Source: Bactrocera neohumeralis (lineage: Eukaryota; Arthropoda; Insecta; Diptera; Tephritidae). Taken from it: a DNA stretch of 64,000 nt. Below are positions 48,921 through 58,580 of this stretch, piece after piece (the first letter of the stretch is position 1; each line of letters opens with the position of its first letter). The notes under the pieces are model-generated. The model saw nothing but the letters and a program-made list of their open reading frames with translations. It was not told the origin of the DNA and did not search any database. The stretch lies in the NCBI RefSeq assembly GCF_024586455.1, contig NC_065923.1, positions 39,294,370 through 39,358,369 of the forward strand. Reading direction: 5' to 3'. The translations under genes and the position numbers were made by a program.

Positions 48921-49723
48921 TTATAGTTGCTTCACTGCGTTGCTACATTCTAAAGAACGATTCATGCGACGTAAATATGTCACCACTTCTTCCATTTTAC
49001 TAACTGCAGCTTCATTATGGTTTTTGGTGTCCTCGTAAAATTCTTTCTGGAGGGCTATTTGTTCTTTGAGTAAGGAAGAAGCGCTCTCCTTATCAGTTCT
49101 TCTTTCTCTGCGCTGGCTGCTAACTCTGCTGCATGAAGGAATTTCATTTCGATCCTCCGAACATGAGGAAAATTCCATTTCGGAGGTTTGGGCAACGTCT
49201 TGTACCTGCGCACTATCGCCATAATCCCGCGCACCTCTTATTCCACTTGTACAAGTTTCCAACCCCGTCAAAGCTGTAACCTTCTCCTCAAGTGGGCTTA
49301 TACGTTGCAAACGACATTGACCTCCTGTGCTCATAATTTCCTTTTTATTTTCAGACAGCTTGTGTTTTATATAGCACTTCCAGTCAATCCACACCTGTAA
49401 CAAAACGTTTGAAGTATTTAAAAAATGTATTTTCAGTAGTACAATACCTTTCTCCATGTACTGTAGTCTTTTGATGGTGGACCAAGTGCATTAGGGCATT
49501 TACAATTTCCTCCCAAAACTCCTTCACTTCTTCCTTCGGTCGTTGTGGGAAGCCCTGCGCAACATCTCTTTTGGTTGCCATTATATCAGCCAATTTTTCA
49601 TATTGCTCTGGTGTTGTTGTTTTTGACCTACAAATATATCAAAAAACATCATTAAAGCACAAAAAACTTAAATAAATCATGTTGGTGACTTTTAAAACTA
49701 TCAACAACAAATTTTACTTACAT
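48921..49723 (-). pseudogene. Harbinger second protein, MADF/Myb-SANT-like with coiled coil
   Basis: Minus strand. The ATG is split by an intron: exon 1 ends with AT at 49723-49722, intron 49721-49628 (GT..AG), exon 2 begins G TCA AAA at 49627, giving MSKTTTPEQYEKLADIMATK. Exon 2 runs to 49448, intron 49447-49395, exon 3 49394-48921 (VWIDWKCYIKHKLSENKKEI). The first about 75 residues form a MADF/Myb-like DNA-binding domain; a serine-rich linker and a C-terminal coiled coil (LLKEQIALQKEFYEDTKNHN, then EEVVTYLRRMNRSLE) follow. In Harbingers this partner binds the ends and carries the nuclease into the nucleus. One base is missing in exon 2 near 49490, which breaks the frame between VNAL and GPPSKDYSTWRK. 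Intron borders are inferred. Confidence 0.82.
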
Positions 49724-49939
49724 TTTTGGGAAAATTATATTGTAAAAGTACACTAAAACCAAAATATAACCGCTCTCCGCCAACAAAATTTCAACTTACA
49801 ATAATGGAACTACGATCGCAATGTAGAATACATAATATTGGAAATTTCGAAGATTGATCGAAACTAATCAAAACGCAGAATACCAAAAGTTGCCAAACTA
49901 AGAAAATTTCGATTTGAGTCGAAATGCAGAATAGGGCTG

Positions 49940-50134
49940 ATTAAATTTGAGTCGCTACGCACATTGAAGGCAATTCCGGAAATTTACTTTAACAACTGTT
50001 TAAGGGATTGGAAAAAACTTTGCCACAAGTGTATTGGGCCAAGGGAGATTACTTTGATTGGGAAGAAATAGTGTTTGAAGAATAAATTAAGAATTTCAAA
50101 ATTATAAACCAAGTCTTACTATTTTTTGCTCATG
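49940..50134 (+). pseudogene. mariner transposase C-terminus and 3' end, other side of the insertion
   Basis: Continues the frame of 43600-43846: KFESLRTLKAIPEIYFNNCL, then DWKKLCHKCI and a decayed end. The 3' terminal repeat is cttactattttttgctcat at about 50113-50132, matching the right end of the mariner at 4818-5503. Confidence 0.85.
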
Positions 50135-50171
50135 GTACTAAATGCACATGGTATACTTGTATATCTACTCA

Positions 50172-50701
50172 TTATACCCTGAACAGGGTATATTAAGTTT
50201 GTCACGAAGTTTGTAACACCCAGAAGGAATCGTCGGAGACCCAATAAAGTATATATATAAATGATCAGTATGTCAAGCTGAGTCGATTTAGCCATGTCCG
50301 TCTGTCTGTCTGTCCGTCTGTCTGTATATATACGAACTAGTCTCTCAGTTTTTAAGATATCTTTTTGAAATTTTGCAAACGTCATTTTCTCTTCAAGAAG
50401 CTGCTCATTTGTCGGAACGGCCGATATCGGACCACTATAACATATAGCTGCCATGCAAACTGAACGATCGGAATCAAATGCTTGTATGGAAAAATTTCAC
50501 ATTTGACAAGATATATTCACGAAATTTGGTATATGTTATTTTCTAGGGCAACAATGTAATCTCCGAAGAAATTGTTCAGATCGGTTAATTATAGCATATA
50601 GCTGCCATACAAACTGAACACATACTTAGTTACTAACATAATGCACTTGTGAAGGGTATTTTAGCTTTGGTGCAACCGAAGTTAACGTTTTTTCTTGTTT
50701 T
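50172..50701 (-). repeat. DINE-1/mini-me-like repeat, family A, minus-strand copy
   Basis: Begins ttataccctgaacagggta and ends gttaacgttttttcttgttt, the reverse of the copy at 14523, with a (GTCY)n tract at about 50296-50330. Minus-strand frames such as 50454-50119 are repeat sequence. Confidence 0.75.
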
Positions 50702-51384
50702 TATAATGGTTACTCACATTCTGAAGACCATATTATGCAAAGGGACTACAAAAATCGACAACGGGTTTGGCCGTTCATTTTTAGATGAAATTCCATTCCT
50801 TTGGAATAGTATTACGATTTGTTTAGTAAAAAAAAAATTTAATTAAAAATAAGATTTTCTCACTTAACAGAATACAAATCGGAATATATCGGAACAATAT
50901 TTTGTACAAGTAGTGTCAACATGTGACACCGAGGCCTATGGCTAGCTTGTTTTTTTGCAAATTTCACAATACCAGAGGAACAATTATTGTGAACCAAGTC
51001 TTAGCAGACTTTCTTCTGCTACTCCTATTGTTGATCTCGCGGAAAGCTAGTCAAACTTGTAACTTTCTTTGATGCGAAACCTTTTTTCACCACTTTAATT
51101 AACGCTGTCAGTTAAGGGTGCGCTAAATATATTTGAGTATATCTAAAACCGTCTTCGTAATTTTTCTATTGAATGCCTCTTTATTTTGTTAAATTGATTT
51201 TTAATCATTGCTGTTTCTCGTTTACGGCACGTGTTTGAGAGATTTGGATTTCACCATTTAAATAGGTCATAGCAATTAAGCAATTACAGAACGTTTTGAT
51301 TGAAATGCTAAAGTGATTGGCAAGATTTGGTGAAAGAAACAGGTTCGTATAATCGATTTAGCGGAGTTTGAGTTTCGAATTAAA
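50702..51384. other. unassigned DNA
   Basis: No gene recognised. If the Tigger element is full length its other end should be here or just to the right, but I cannot place it. Confidence 0.35.
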
Positions 51385-51389
51385 TAAAA

Positions 51390-51655
51390 TGTTCTGCATT
51401 CTATAGTACACCATGTCGTATGAGCAACACAGAATGTACACAAACATACTTTCATGCAGGTAAAGGGTAAAGACATATCGTTATAAAAAGGGCCTTTAGT
51501 TGCCTCATATTTATAACTCAATTAGTAAACATTCCTTTTGTGTGTGGTTTTCTTAAATGTCTCTGAAATCTATAATGCCATTTTACGGAAGTTTATGGCA
51601 CATAACAATAGTATTTCGGTTGACCTCTAAAAGATGCAAAAAGAGCAAGGTGATA
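51390..51655. repeat. unclassified repeat X, copy 1
   Basis: Aligns with 58345-58580: caattagtaaacatt, ataatgccatttta, gcacataacaatagtattt and cggttgac blocks in the same order. Its left part holds 34 bp identical to 55342-55375. It overlaps the last exon of the Tigger gene, so it may be Tigger 3' sequence or a separate repeat that truncated that gene. Confidence 0.6.
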
Positions 51656-53182
51656 CGCAATTTCAACTGATACGCTGCCTTCATCGGAATCGTCTTCTTC
51701 TTCATTCTCGTCATTTGCATTATCATCTTCAATATCTTCGTTCCATTCATGAACGCCTGGTAGCGTTAATTCAGCCTGAAATAGTTAATAAGAAAATCAT
51801 TTTCAATAACCGTCATATCTTTGCGCGATTCTGCGAAAACGAACAAACCTCAGCATTCAAACTGTTAAGGAGATCGACGGTACTGCTCATCAAGGCGCGA
51901 AGTTCAGCTCCCCATTTTTCTTTTAAAACTGCGAGCGGAACACTATCTTCGGGATCGTCATCATCTGCCGTAAAATTTAAAATATTTTTCCAGCAATTAG
52001 CTAATGTTACTTCGCTGACACGACTCCAAGCGGCATCCAAAAGATTTATAGCTCTTCGTAAAGTAATTTTTTTCATCGAATCGAGTAAATTGGAGTTTGT
52101 AGCTGCTATTGAGGCTAAAAGGCTGTTTCTGTAATGCAACTTTGTGATCTTTATGGCATTTTGATCCATTGGTTGGATGAGGGGAGTAACGTTTGGTGGC
52201 ATAAACATTGCCAAAATTTGTCCATCCTCCGTTGCCAGCAGAGCTTCATTTGGGTGAGAAGGAGCGTTGTCGATTAGGAGTAGAGCTTTAATTGGCAAAC
52301 CTTTCTCCTTTAAAAATGACGTTACCTAAAAAACAAATTTAAAAGAAAAAAGTTAACAAAATACAAAATAAATCCTCACCTGTGGAACGAAGGACTCATG
52401 AAACCATTCCTTGAAAACAGCCGACGTCATCCAGGCGGATTTGGAGCTCTTATAGTCTGTGGGGCATTGAAAGTTTTTAAAGCAGCGTGGATTCTTTGCC
52501 TTTCCAATTACAAAAAGTTTCAGTTTATGAGATCCAGTGGCGTTTGAGCAACATAAAAACGTGATTCGCTGCTTTTCCGCTTAACGCCTGGGGCTCTCTT
52601 TTCCATACTGGACAAGTACGTTTTTTCTGGCAGAAGTTTGCAGAATAAGCCTGACTCATCAGCATTATATAACTGATCGTTACACAGCTCCAGTTCGGCC
52701 ATTTTAGCTCTAAGTTTTTCCTTAAATGGATCCACGAGCTGAGGCAGCGAAGAGAGTTTTTCGCCTGATATGTGCAGCAGTTGAATACCGTACCTTTTTT
52801 TAAATCCTTGAAGCCATCCATCACTAGCGTTGAAGTTAGATTCATTTTCCTTTACTTATGTATGCAGTACTTTGGCCTTTTCTTTCAACATTAAGGCACT
52901 TACTGGCCAGTTTTTATTCCGCATTTTGATAAACCAACGATAAAGAGCTTTCTCCATTTTGGGCAGCTCTGAAGGACGCAGAGTTCTTCTTTGTCCAGGT
53001 CCCGAGTATGTGTTGTTCACGAACTTTAAAATCACTTGTTTTTTTGCTTTGATTCCACAAATTGTTGATTTAGCAACATTATATTTCTTTGCTAAGAACG
53101 TCATAGATGAGCCTCTTTTTAAAGAATCGAGAATATCAGCTTTTTGCTTCAATGTCAAAAACGTGTGTTTTTTAGAATTCAT
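51593..53182 (-). pseudogene. Tigger/pogo (jerky-type) transposase
   Basis: Minus strand, start MNSKKHTFLTLKQKADILDS at 53182. Exon 1 53182-52380: CENP-B-type HTH (SSMTFLAKKYNVAKSTICGI), second HTH region, WLQGFKKRYGIQLLHISG, then YNADESGLFCKLLPEKTY with the first catalytic aspartate. Intron 52379-52326. Exon 2 52325-51849: LLLIDNAPSHPNEALL (second D), NVTPLIQPMDQNAIK (third D). Intron 51848-51776. Exon 3 51775-51593: acidic tail (WNEDIEDDNANDENEEEDDS). Lesions: an in-frame TAA at 52858-52856 and a frameshift near 52580. Related host proteins (jerky, CENP-B, TIGD) exist, but the two lesions and adjacent terminal sequence argue for a transposon copy. The last residues lie in repeat X and are doubtful. 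Confidence 0.88.
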
Positions 53183-53354
53183 TTTTAACAGAAAATCTAA
53201 AACGAAACACTCCACGCGAATACAAAATTGCAACTGAAGTATTCTACGCATTACATGCAATACAAATGAGAGTCTTATTCTACAATTAGGGGATTCCCCA
53301 AATTCAGAATTAGCTGAGATCTGTGTAAACTACATTCAAATACTTTAACGTCTT

Positions 53355-53476
53355 TTGTTCATATTATAGAGCCTTTTGGGTTTGTTCACATTATAGAGTA
53401 GTCAATGCATAAAAAAGTCTGTTCACATTATGGGGTGTTCGAACTATAGAGTGTTCACATTAGCGAGCGTGCGCTG
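53355..53476 (-). repeat. Tigger 5' end with subterminal repeats
   Basis: Minus strand from 53476: cagcgcacgctcgctaatgt next to TA, then several copies of a 15-bp motif, gttcacattatagag on the plus strand (variants at about 53357, 53385, 53421, 53451). In pogo-like elements such ends bind the transposase. The corresponding left end was not found. Confidence 0.65.
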
Positions 53477-53588
53477 TATATTGCTGTGATAAATTTAATT
53501 TCTATTAGTAAGAAAAATATTTATTTGTATAGTATACGATTTTAAAAGGCATACATCTTCTATCCTATCTTGTGTATCTGCACATGCT

Positions 53589-53702
53589 CATATGAATGTA
53601 TGTATACGCATGTGCGCGTTCAGAAATTGAAATCATATTTTCATCACTTATCAATATACTTATTACATGTGCGCGCATTGACTTGTTCATACATTCATAT
53701 AT
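53589..53702. repeat. imperfect inverted repeat, ATG/CAT-rich
   Basis: atatgaatgtatg near 53590 and catacattcatat near 53689 are inverted; catgtgcgcg/cgcgcacatg-like blocks lie inside. It explains the open frames on both strands here. Confidence 0.5.
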
Positions 53703-53739
53703 ACTTATATGTACATATATTTGCATACATTGCCGAATA

Positions 53740-53825
53740 ATGCACAAGCATACAAACATACATATGCGTACACATAGGCGAAGCTGCTACAGCGGCAAGG
53801 GGTGACAATCGGCGGCCATTACTTT
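53740..53825 (+). repeat. duplicated flank, copy 1
   Basis: aagcatacaaacatacatat through acaatcggcg recurs at 54903-54975 on the far side of the DD41D mariner. Confidence 0.65.
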
Positions 53826-53917
53826 ACTTATGCCATAGAACTTCTATTGCTACGAATATGGAGGTGAGAATTCGCAGAAATAAAACACAAAGGAAAGAAA
53901 AAGCAGTATAACTTCTA

Positions 53918-54900
53918 TCGGGTGATTTTTTAAGAGCTTGATAACTTTTTTTTAAAAAAAAACGCATAAAATTTGCAAAATCTCATCGGTTCTTTATTTG
54001 AAACGTTAGATTGGTTCATGACATTTACTTTTTGAAGATAATTTCATTTAAATGTTGACCGCGGCTGCGTCTTAGGTGGTCCATTCGGAAAGTCCAATTT
54101 TGGGCACGTCGAATTTTCAGTGAATGGGCCCTAGAAAAGTTGGCAGAAAATCCGCTTTTTTATCGACAAATTTTGTTCAGCGATGAGGCTCATTTCTGGT
54201 TGAATGGCTACGTAAATAAGCAAAATTGCCGCATTTGGGGTGAAGAGCAACCAGAAGCCGTTCAAGAACTGCCCATGCATCCCGAAAAATGCACTGTTTG
54301 GTGTGGTTTGTACGCTGGTGGAATCATTGGACCGTATTTTTTCAAAGATGCTGTTGGACGCAACGTTACGGTGAATGGCGATCGCTATCGTTCGATGCTA
54401 ACAAACTTTTTGTTGCCAAAAATGGAAGAACTGAACTTGGTTGACATGTGGTTTCAACAAGATGGCGCTACATGCCACACAGCTCGCGATTCTATGGCCA
54501 TTTTGAGGGAAAACTTCGGAGAACAATTCATCTCAAGAAATGGACCCGTAAGTTGGCCACCAAGATCATGCGATTTAACGCCTTTCGACTAATTTTTGTG
54601 GGGCTACGTCAAGTCTAAAGTCTACAGAAATAAGCCAGCAACTATTCCAGCTTTGGAAGACAACATTTCCGAAGAAATTCGGGCTATTCCGGCCGAAATG
54701 CTCGAAAAAGTTGCCCAAAATTGGACTTTCCGAATGGACCACCTAAGACGCAGCCGCGGTCAACATTTAAATGAAATTATCTTCAAAAAGTAAATGTCAT
54801 GAACCAATCTAACGTTTCAAATAAAGAACCGATGAGATTTTGCAAATTTTATGCGTTTTTTTTTTTTAAAAAGTTATCAAGCTCTTAAAAAATCACCCGA
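53918..54900 (+). mobile_element. DD41D (rosa) mariner with 189-bp inverted ends
   Basis: TA duplicates at 53916-53917 and 54901-54902. The left 189 bp (53918-54106) is an inverted copy of the right 189 bp (54712-54900), so the left end is the gene's own 3' end turned round. This has replaced the original 5' end and N-terminal DNA-binding domain. 983 bp in total. Confidence 0.88.
54107..54793 (+). pseudogene. DD41D mariner transposase, N-terminus lost, one nonsense codon
   Basis: Open from about 54107 (FSEWALEKLAENPLFYRQIL) to LNEIIFKK at 54793 except for a TAA at 54590-54592, where the relative at 33029 has TAT. Catalytic blocks: LFSDEAHFWLNGYV (first D), MWFQQDGATCHTARDSM (second D) and CDLTPFD (third D). 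I count 41 residues between the last two aspartates, the rosa (DD41D) signature. Without its DNA-binding part it cannot act on its own. Confidence 0.88.
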
Positions 54901-54902
54901 TA

Positions 54903-54975
54903 TAATGAACAAGCATACAAACATACATATGCGCAGCAGCAACAAGGAAAGAGGTAACAATCGGCGATCCATTGT
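54903..54975 (+). repeat. duplicated flank, copy 2
   Basis: aagcatacaaacatacatat through acaatcggcg, as at 53740. Without the mariner the two copies would be about 175 bp apart. Confidence 0.65.
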
Positions 54976-55206
54976 ATATTTCATTCATGCATAACCAAAC
55001 CATAATTAGGACAACGCGATACAAGTGTCAATGGTGGTCTAGGTGGTAAGCGTTTGGAAAGTGACGACGAGCACGTAGGAGGTGCGTAGGTTCGAGTCCC
55101 AACAGAATTGATTTTTTAATTGAATATGTCACCATCTGGCAACTTTGTGTTGTTGGTAGAAAAGTCGAGCTGTGCCGAAAGAAACGAACAAACGATCGCC
55201 GATTGT
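54957..55206. repeat. 13-bp inverted repeat bracketing the tRNA-like head
   Basis: acaatcggcgatc at 54957-54969 and gatcgccgattgt at 55194-55206 are perfect inverses. Confidence 0.7.
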
Positions 55207-55375
55207 GCCACCGCTTCGCTTGCTGCTCGAACATCTTCGCAGACAAGGTTGCGAACATGAGCAAGGTTGTGCAACCTGAATCTATCGCAACCTTTTCCGA
55301 ACTCGTATAAGAAGTATAACTTCAAAAATGTTTTATATTCATATAGTACACCATGTCGTATGAGCAACACAGAAT
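55025..55375 (+). repeat. tRNA-derived SINE candidate
   Basis: A pol III A box TGGTCTAGGTGG (55035-55046) and B box GGTTCGAGTCC (55089-55099) both match their consensus without mismatch. The spacing of 54 bp between box starts, with gcacgtaggaggtgc between, fits a long-variable-arm tRNA (serine or leucine type) as ancestor. No full cloverleaf forms, so it is not a tRNA gene. A unique body follows; the last 34 bp (55342-55375) are identical to 51402-51435. No second head copy lies in the window to prove mobility. Confidence 0.55.
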
Positions 55376-55761
55376 ATATAAGTCACTTGTATGAATCTCT
55401 AGGTCTTTTGACGAATAACTTTAACTGCGTATAACTTTTGAGGAAAGTTTAGCCACAGCTTAATTAAAAAGAAAAGCTTACTTATCCTTATTCCTTATAT
55501 AAACGTGAAAGCTGAAACTTTCGGCGGGTGTTTGCAAAACCCTATCTTTGGAAATAACGGACAATCTAATGTATCTATGTATTTGTAGACAGAAGGAATT
55601 GTTGAAAACAAATCAGTGGCTTGATTTCCCAAATATATGCTTGAGTTTCATTTATTATGTTTTTAAGCAAATAATATTTGGTCGAATCAGGTTCAGGTAA
55701 AATTTGCATAATACGGAATAAGCAAAATATCAACAATATTTCCAACAATAAATATATTTCA
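55376..55761. other. unassigned DNA
   Basis: Nothing recognised. Confidence 0.4.
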
Positions 55762-56760
55762 AACAAGAAAGGAAGGGCTAAGTTCGGGTGCAACCGAACA
55801 TTTTATACTCTTTCAGGAATCGAAAGCCAGGGAAATACTTTATGGTGTAAAACGTCAACCTAAGGATCGAAGTCCAAGCAATTTTATATATACACTTACT
55901 ATATATAACTCTTATACGGACAGACATATTGGAAATTGGTATCGACCAGATTTTATCTGTTTCCCAAAGCCACATTCTATTGTCACTTACTAAAAAAATA
56001 ATCATAAAAAGTATAGTCAGCCGGATGTTCGAAAATCATGATAATAGTTATATGGGGGGTAAGTTAAGTTTTTAAATCAAAGATACACTGTTAATAGAAA
56101 AACACTCTCTCTTAATTTCTCACATATTGGACGGTATATGCCGCACCAGGTCATACAAAAATTCGAAAATCTTTATCTTAGACATATGGGTGCTAAGAGA
56201 AGCATTGGTCCGATTCAACCCATTTTTGACATACAGACTTATTATTATAAGATAAGGATTATTCAGTTATATATATCACACATTGACCGGAGTCTAAATA
56301 AGCAGTACTTAGGGGCTTGAACAGTTTTTGTTGGATTTGAACAATTTTTAGTCATAAGGTGGCACACAACAAAAGCATTTTCCGTTCCACCAATTGCTTC
56401 TCAATTACTGTACTGGAATGCGAAGGAATCAAGTGGAATTTAAAATAGTTTAATATGAGAAGTAAGCGTGGTCGGTATTTGCTTCGTACTGTGATATAAG
56501 ATTATTAGAAGAATGCCACGTACCAAATAAAACCGAGATATTGGATTTCGCCAAAAAGTGGGCGGTACCACGCCCATCGCACAATTTTCACATTGGTTCG
56601 GATAAACCCCTCATATCAACTCAGAGATAAAATTTAAAGTTTCTGTCGTGTTTACCTATTGATTTATTGCGATTTTAGTAGTTTTTAACCATACCGTTAT
56701 ATGGAGAGTGAGCGAGGTTATCTTCCGATTTCATCCATTTTCACATTGTTGGTAAATATT
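55762..56760 (-). repeat. DINE-1/mini-me-like repeat, family B, minus-strand copy
   Basis: Begins aacaagaaaggaagggctaa, the hairpin ttcgggtgcaaccgaa, and attttatactctttc, the reverse of the end of the copy at 30268. Inside are gtgggcggtaccacgcccat and tccgatttcatccattttca. Right edge approximate. Confidence 0.65.
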
Positions 56761-57049
56761 TTTATAGTATTTGTGGTGAGTGAATTCCGTTGTTGTATAT
56801 TTTTTAGTTTAGGAGAAATGTACATTAACATATCTCGCACTAAGCCCCAAAATTGCGATTTACTCATTCGGGCCAAAATATTTTTTTCTGATAACATTCT
56901 GTTTATGTCTATTTATTGTATACTTGGAAAAACGAAAGTTAAAATTTTCACTTTCTCCATAATATTTCATCAATTTTCAATTAACGTTTTTTTCTTTCTT
57001 TATTGCTTTAGACGAATTAATTCAGCTAATTTGAAAAAAAAATAGGAGA

Positions 57050-57230
57050 TCTCAACTAAAAAACTTAGTGATAAAGAGATAAATGAAACTTTGAATGCTG
57101 ATCTTTCCAACCTATCAGATTTTTGTGACACAGAAGACGATGATGATGTTGATAGAGACAAGGATTACATTCCTTCTAGTAGTTGTGGTGAAGTGTCAGA
57201 TTTGAATGTAATCATTGTTTTTGTATGGTA
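57050..57230 (+). other. possible piggyBac-like N-terminal fragment
   Basis: Reads KKLSDKEINETLNADLSNLS then DFCDTEDDDDVDRDKDYIPS: a short leucine-rich helix followed by an acidic stretch, as at the N-terminus of piggyBac-type transposases. No catalytic part follows. Acidic low-complexity sequence can arise otherwise. Confidence 0.3.
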
Positions 57231-57539
57231 AAAAATTGTTTTTTTTTTCAATATATAAAGGAAAAAAATACTTTTACAAAAAACATTTCACCTGTTCTCA
57301 TTGAACCAAATAACACTACTATATATTTTGTCCGACCCTGACACATTATGGGTATGAAAACTGCTCAGACCAAACACAATTACAATTACTAATTACTAAG
57401 GTAGCCTAACAGCAATAATAAACGAAAGCTACGCATATTGCGCTGAAGAAAACAAATGTTGTTCAATACATATGAGAAAAATATGGCACAAAATGGTCCG
57501 ATTGCGTCCATCTGCACCACCGACTTCTCTTGGGTGTCA

Positions 57540-57675
57540 AGGAATATACAAGGCAAGTTTCACCTAAACTTGCAGTCAAGTTACAGACCTACTGGAAATT
57601 GTTTGTTACTTTACATAAAGGCAAAAGCGTCATAAAAGCGGAACTCTACCTATCCCGTTTGAACAAAAAATAGTA
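57540..57675 (+). pseudogene. possible integrase C-terminus of an LTR retrotransposon
   Basis: One frame reads TRQVSPKLAVKLQTYWKLFV and, further on, KAELYLSRLNKK followed by a stop. This resembles the last domain of gypsy-type pol, where SPKL...W and a final VxxxRL occur. Too short for certainty; no LTR seen. Confidence 0.35.
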
Positions 57676-57742
57676 ATTCTGTAGTTTTTGTATAATAAAA
57701 AAACTAGATAAATCTAGATCTAAACTCACAGCGTACGACAAA

Positions 57743-58191
57743 AAGCTTCTCATTTGTCGGAACTGCCGATATCGGACCGCCATACATATAGCTGGCATAC
57801 AAAGTGAACGATCCGAATCTAGTGCTGGTATGGAAAACTTTTGCGTTTGACATGATATTATATATTCAATAAATTTGGTATAGAATATTTTCTAAGGCAA
57901 CAATGTAATCTCCGAAGAAATTGTTGAGATCGGCTCACTATAGCATATAGCTATCATATGATCGCAATCAAAGGCTTGTGTGGAAAACTTTCGCATTTGA
58001 CGTGGTATCTTCACGAAATTTGACATGGATTATTGCTTAAGGTAATAATATAATCTATAAAATATTGTTCAGATCGGATTATTATAGCATATAGCTTCCA
58101 TACAAACTAAACACATAGTTACTAAAAAAAATGCACCTGTGAGGGGTATATTAGCTTCGAAGCACCCGAAGCTAACATTTTTTCTTGTTTT
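57743..58191 (-). repeat. DINE-1/mini-me-like repeat, family A, minus-strand, truncated
   Basis: Matches 50390-50701: ctcatttgtcggaactgccg, atagctg, agatcgg, and the end gctaacattttttcttgttt. The microsatellite half is missing. Confidence 0.7.
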
Positions 58192-58344
58192 TCTTTTCGT
58201 TGTGCATTAAAGCTTGTGACTAAATCCGGATTTTTGTTGAGTAATACTATCATATCAAGAGTGCCAATGTTCGTTATACGATACATATTATGTACTCGAT
58301 TTGATGTTAAACAGAGTTACATATCTTCTGTTTACAATTTAGTG

Positions 58345-58580
58345 TTTTATCGAGCTTATGTCCTATATAACATGTGACATGTCATATGGATATACAGAAA
58401 ACTAGGTATCATAGTTGCCGTATATTTAAAGTTTAATTAGTAAACATTAAATTGCATTTGGTTTCCTTGAATGTGTTTGAAATATATAATGCCATTTCAT
58501 GGAATTTTATAGCACATAACAATAGTATTTCGGTTGACTTCTAAAATTATGTGAAAAAGAGCGAGGTGGTCCGAAAATAT
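58345..58580. repeat. unclassified repeat X, copy 2
   Basis: Same order of blocks as 51390-51655 (taattagtaaacatta, ataatgccattt, gcacataacaatagtattt, cggttgac). Confidence 0.6.

Larger units (their letters stand above)
43847..49939. mobile_element. PIF/Harbinger DNA transposon carrying a nested RTE
   Basis: Perfect 19-bp inverted repeats, cagccctattctgcatttc at 43847-43865 and its inverse at 49921-49939, flanked by ATT. Without the nested retrotransposon and its duplication the element is about 2.9 kb, a normal Harbinger size. It holds two convergent genes, the HARBI1-type nuclease (plus) and a MADF/Myb-like protein (minus). Both have small lesions. It sits inside a mariner whose reading frame resumes directly after it, so it is younger than that mariner and older than the RTE inside it. 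Confidence 0.92.

Noticed and set aside
51100..51140. Left end of the Tigger element (cagttaagggtgcgctaa)
   Set aside because: Only partly similar to the inverse of the right end and without a convincing TA pair.
53565..53805. Open frames of 64 and 69 codons on opposite strands
   Set aside because: The DNA is an imperfect inverted repeat rich in TATG/CATA, which leaves both strands open.
55025..55110. A functional tRNA gene
   Set aside because: The boxes are perfect but no acceptor stem or anticodon arm can be folded, so I call a SINE head instead.
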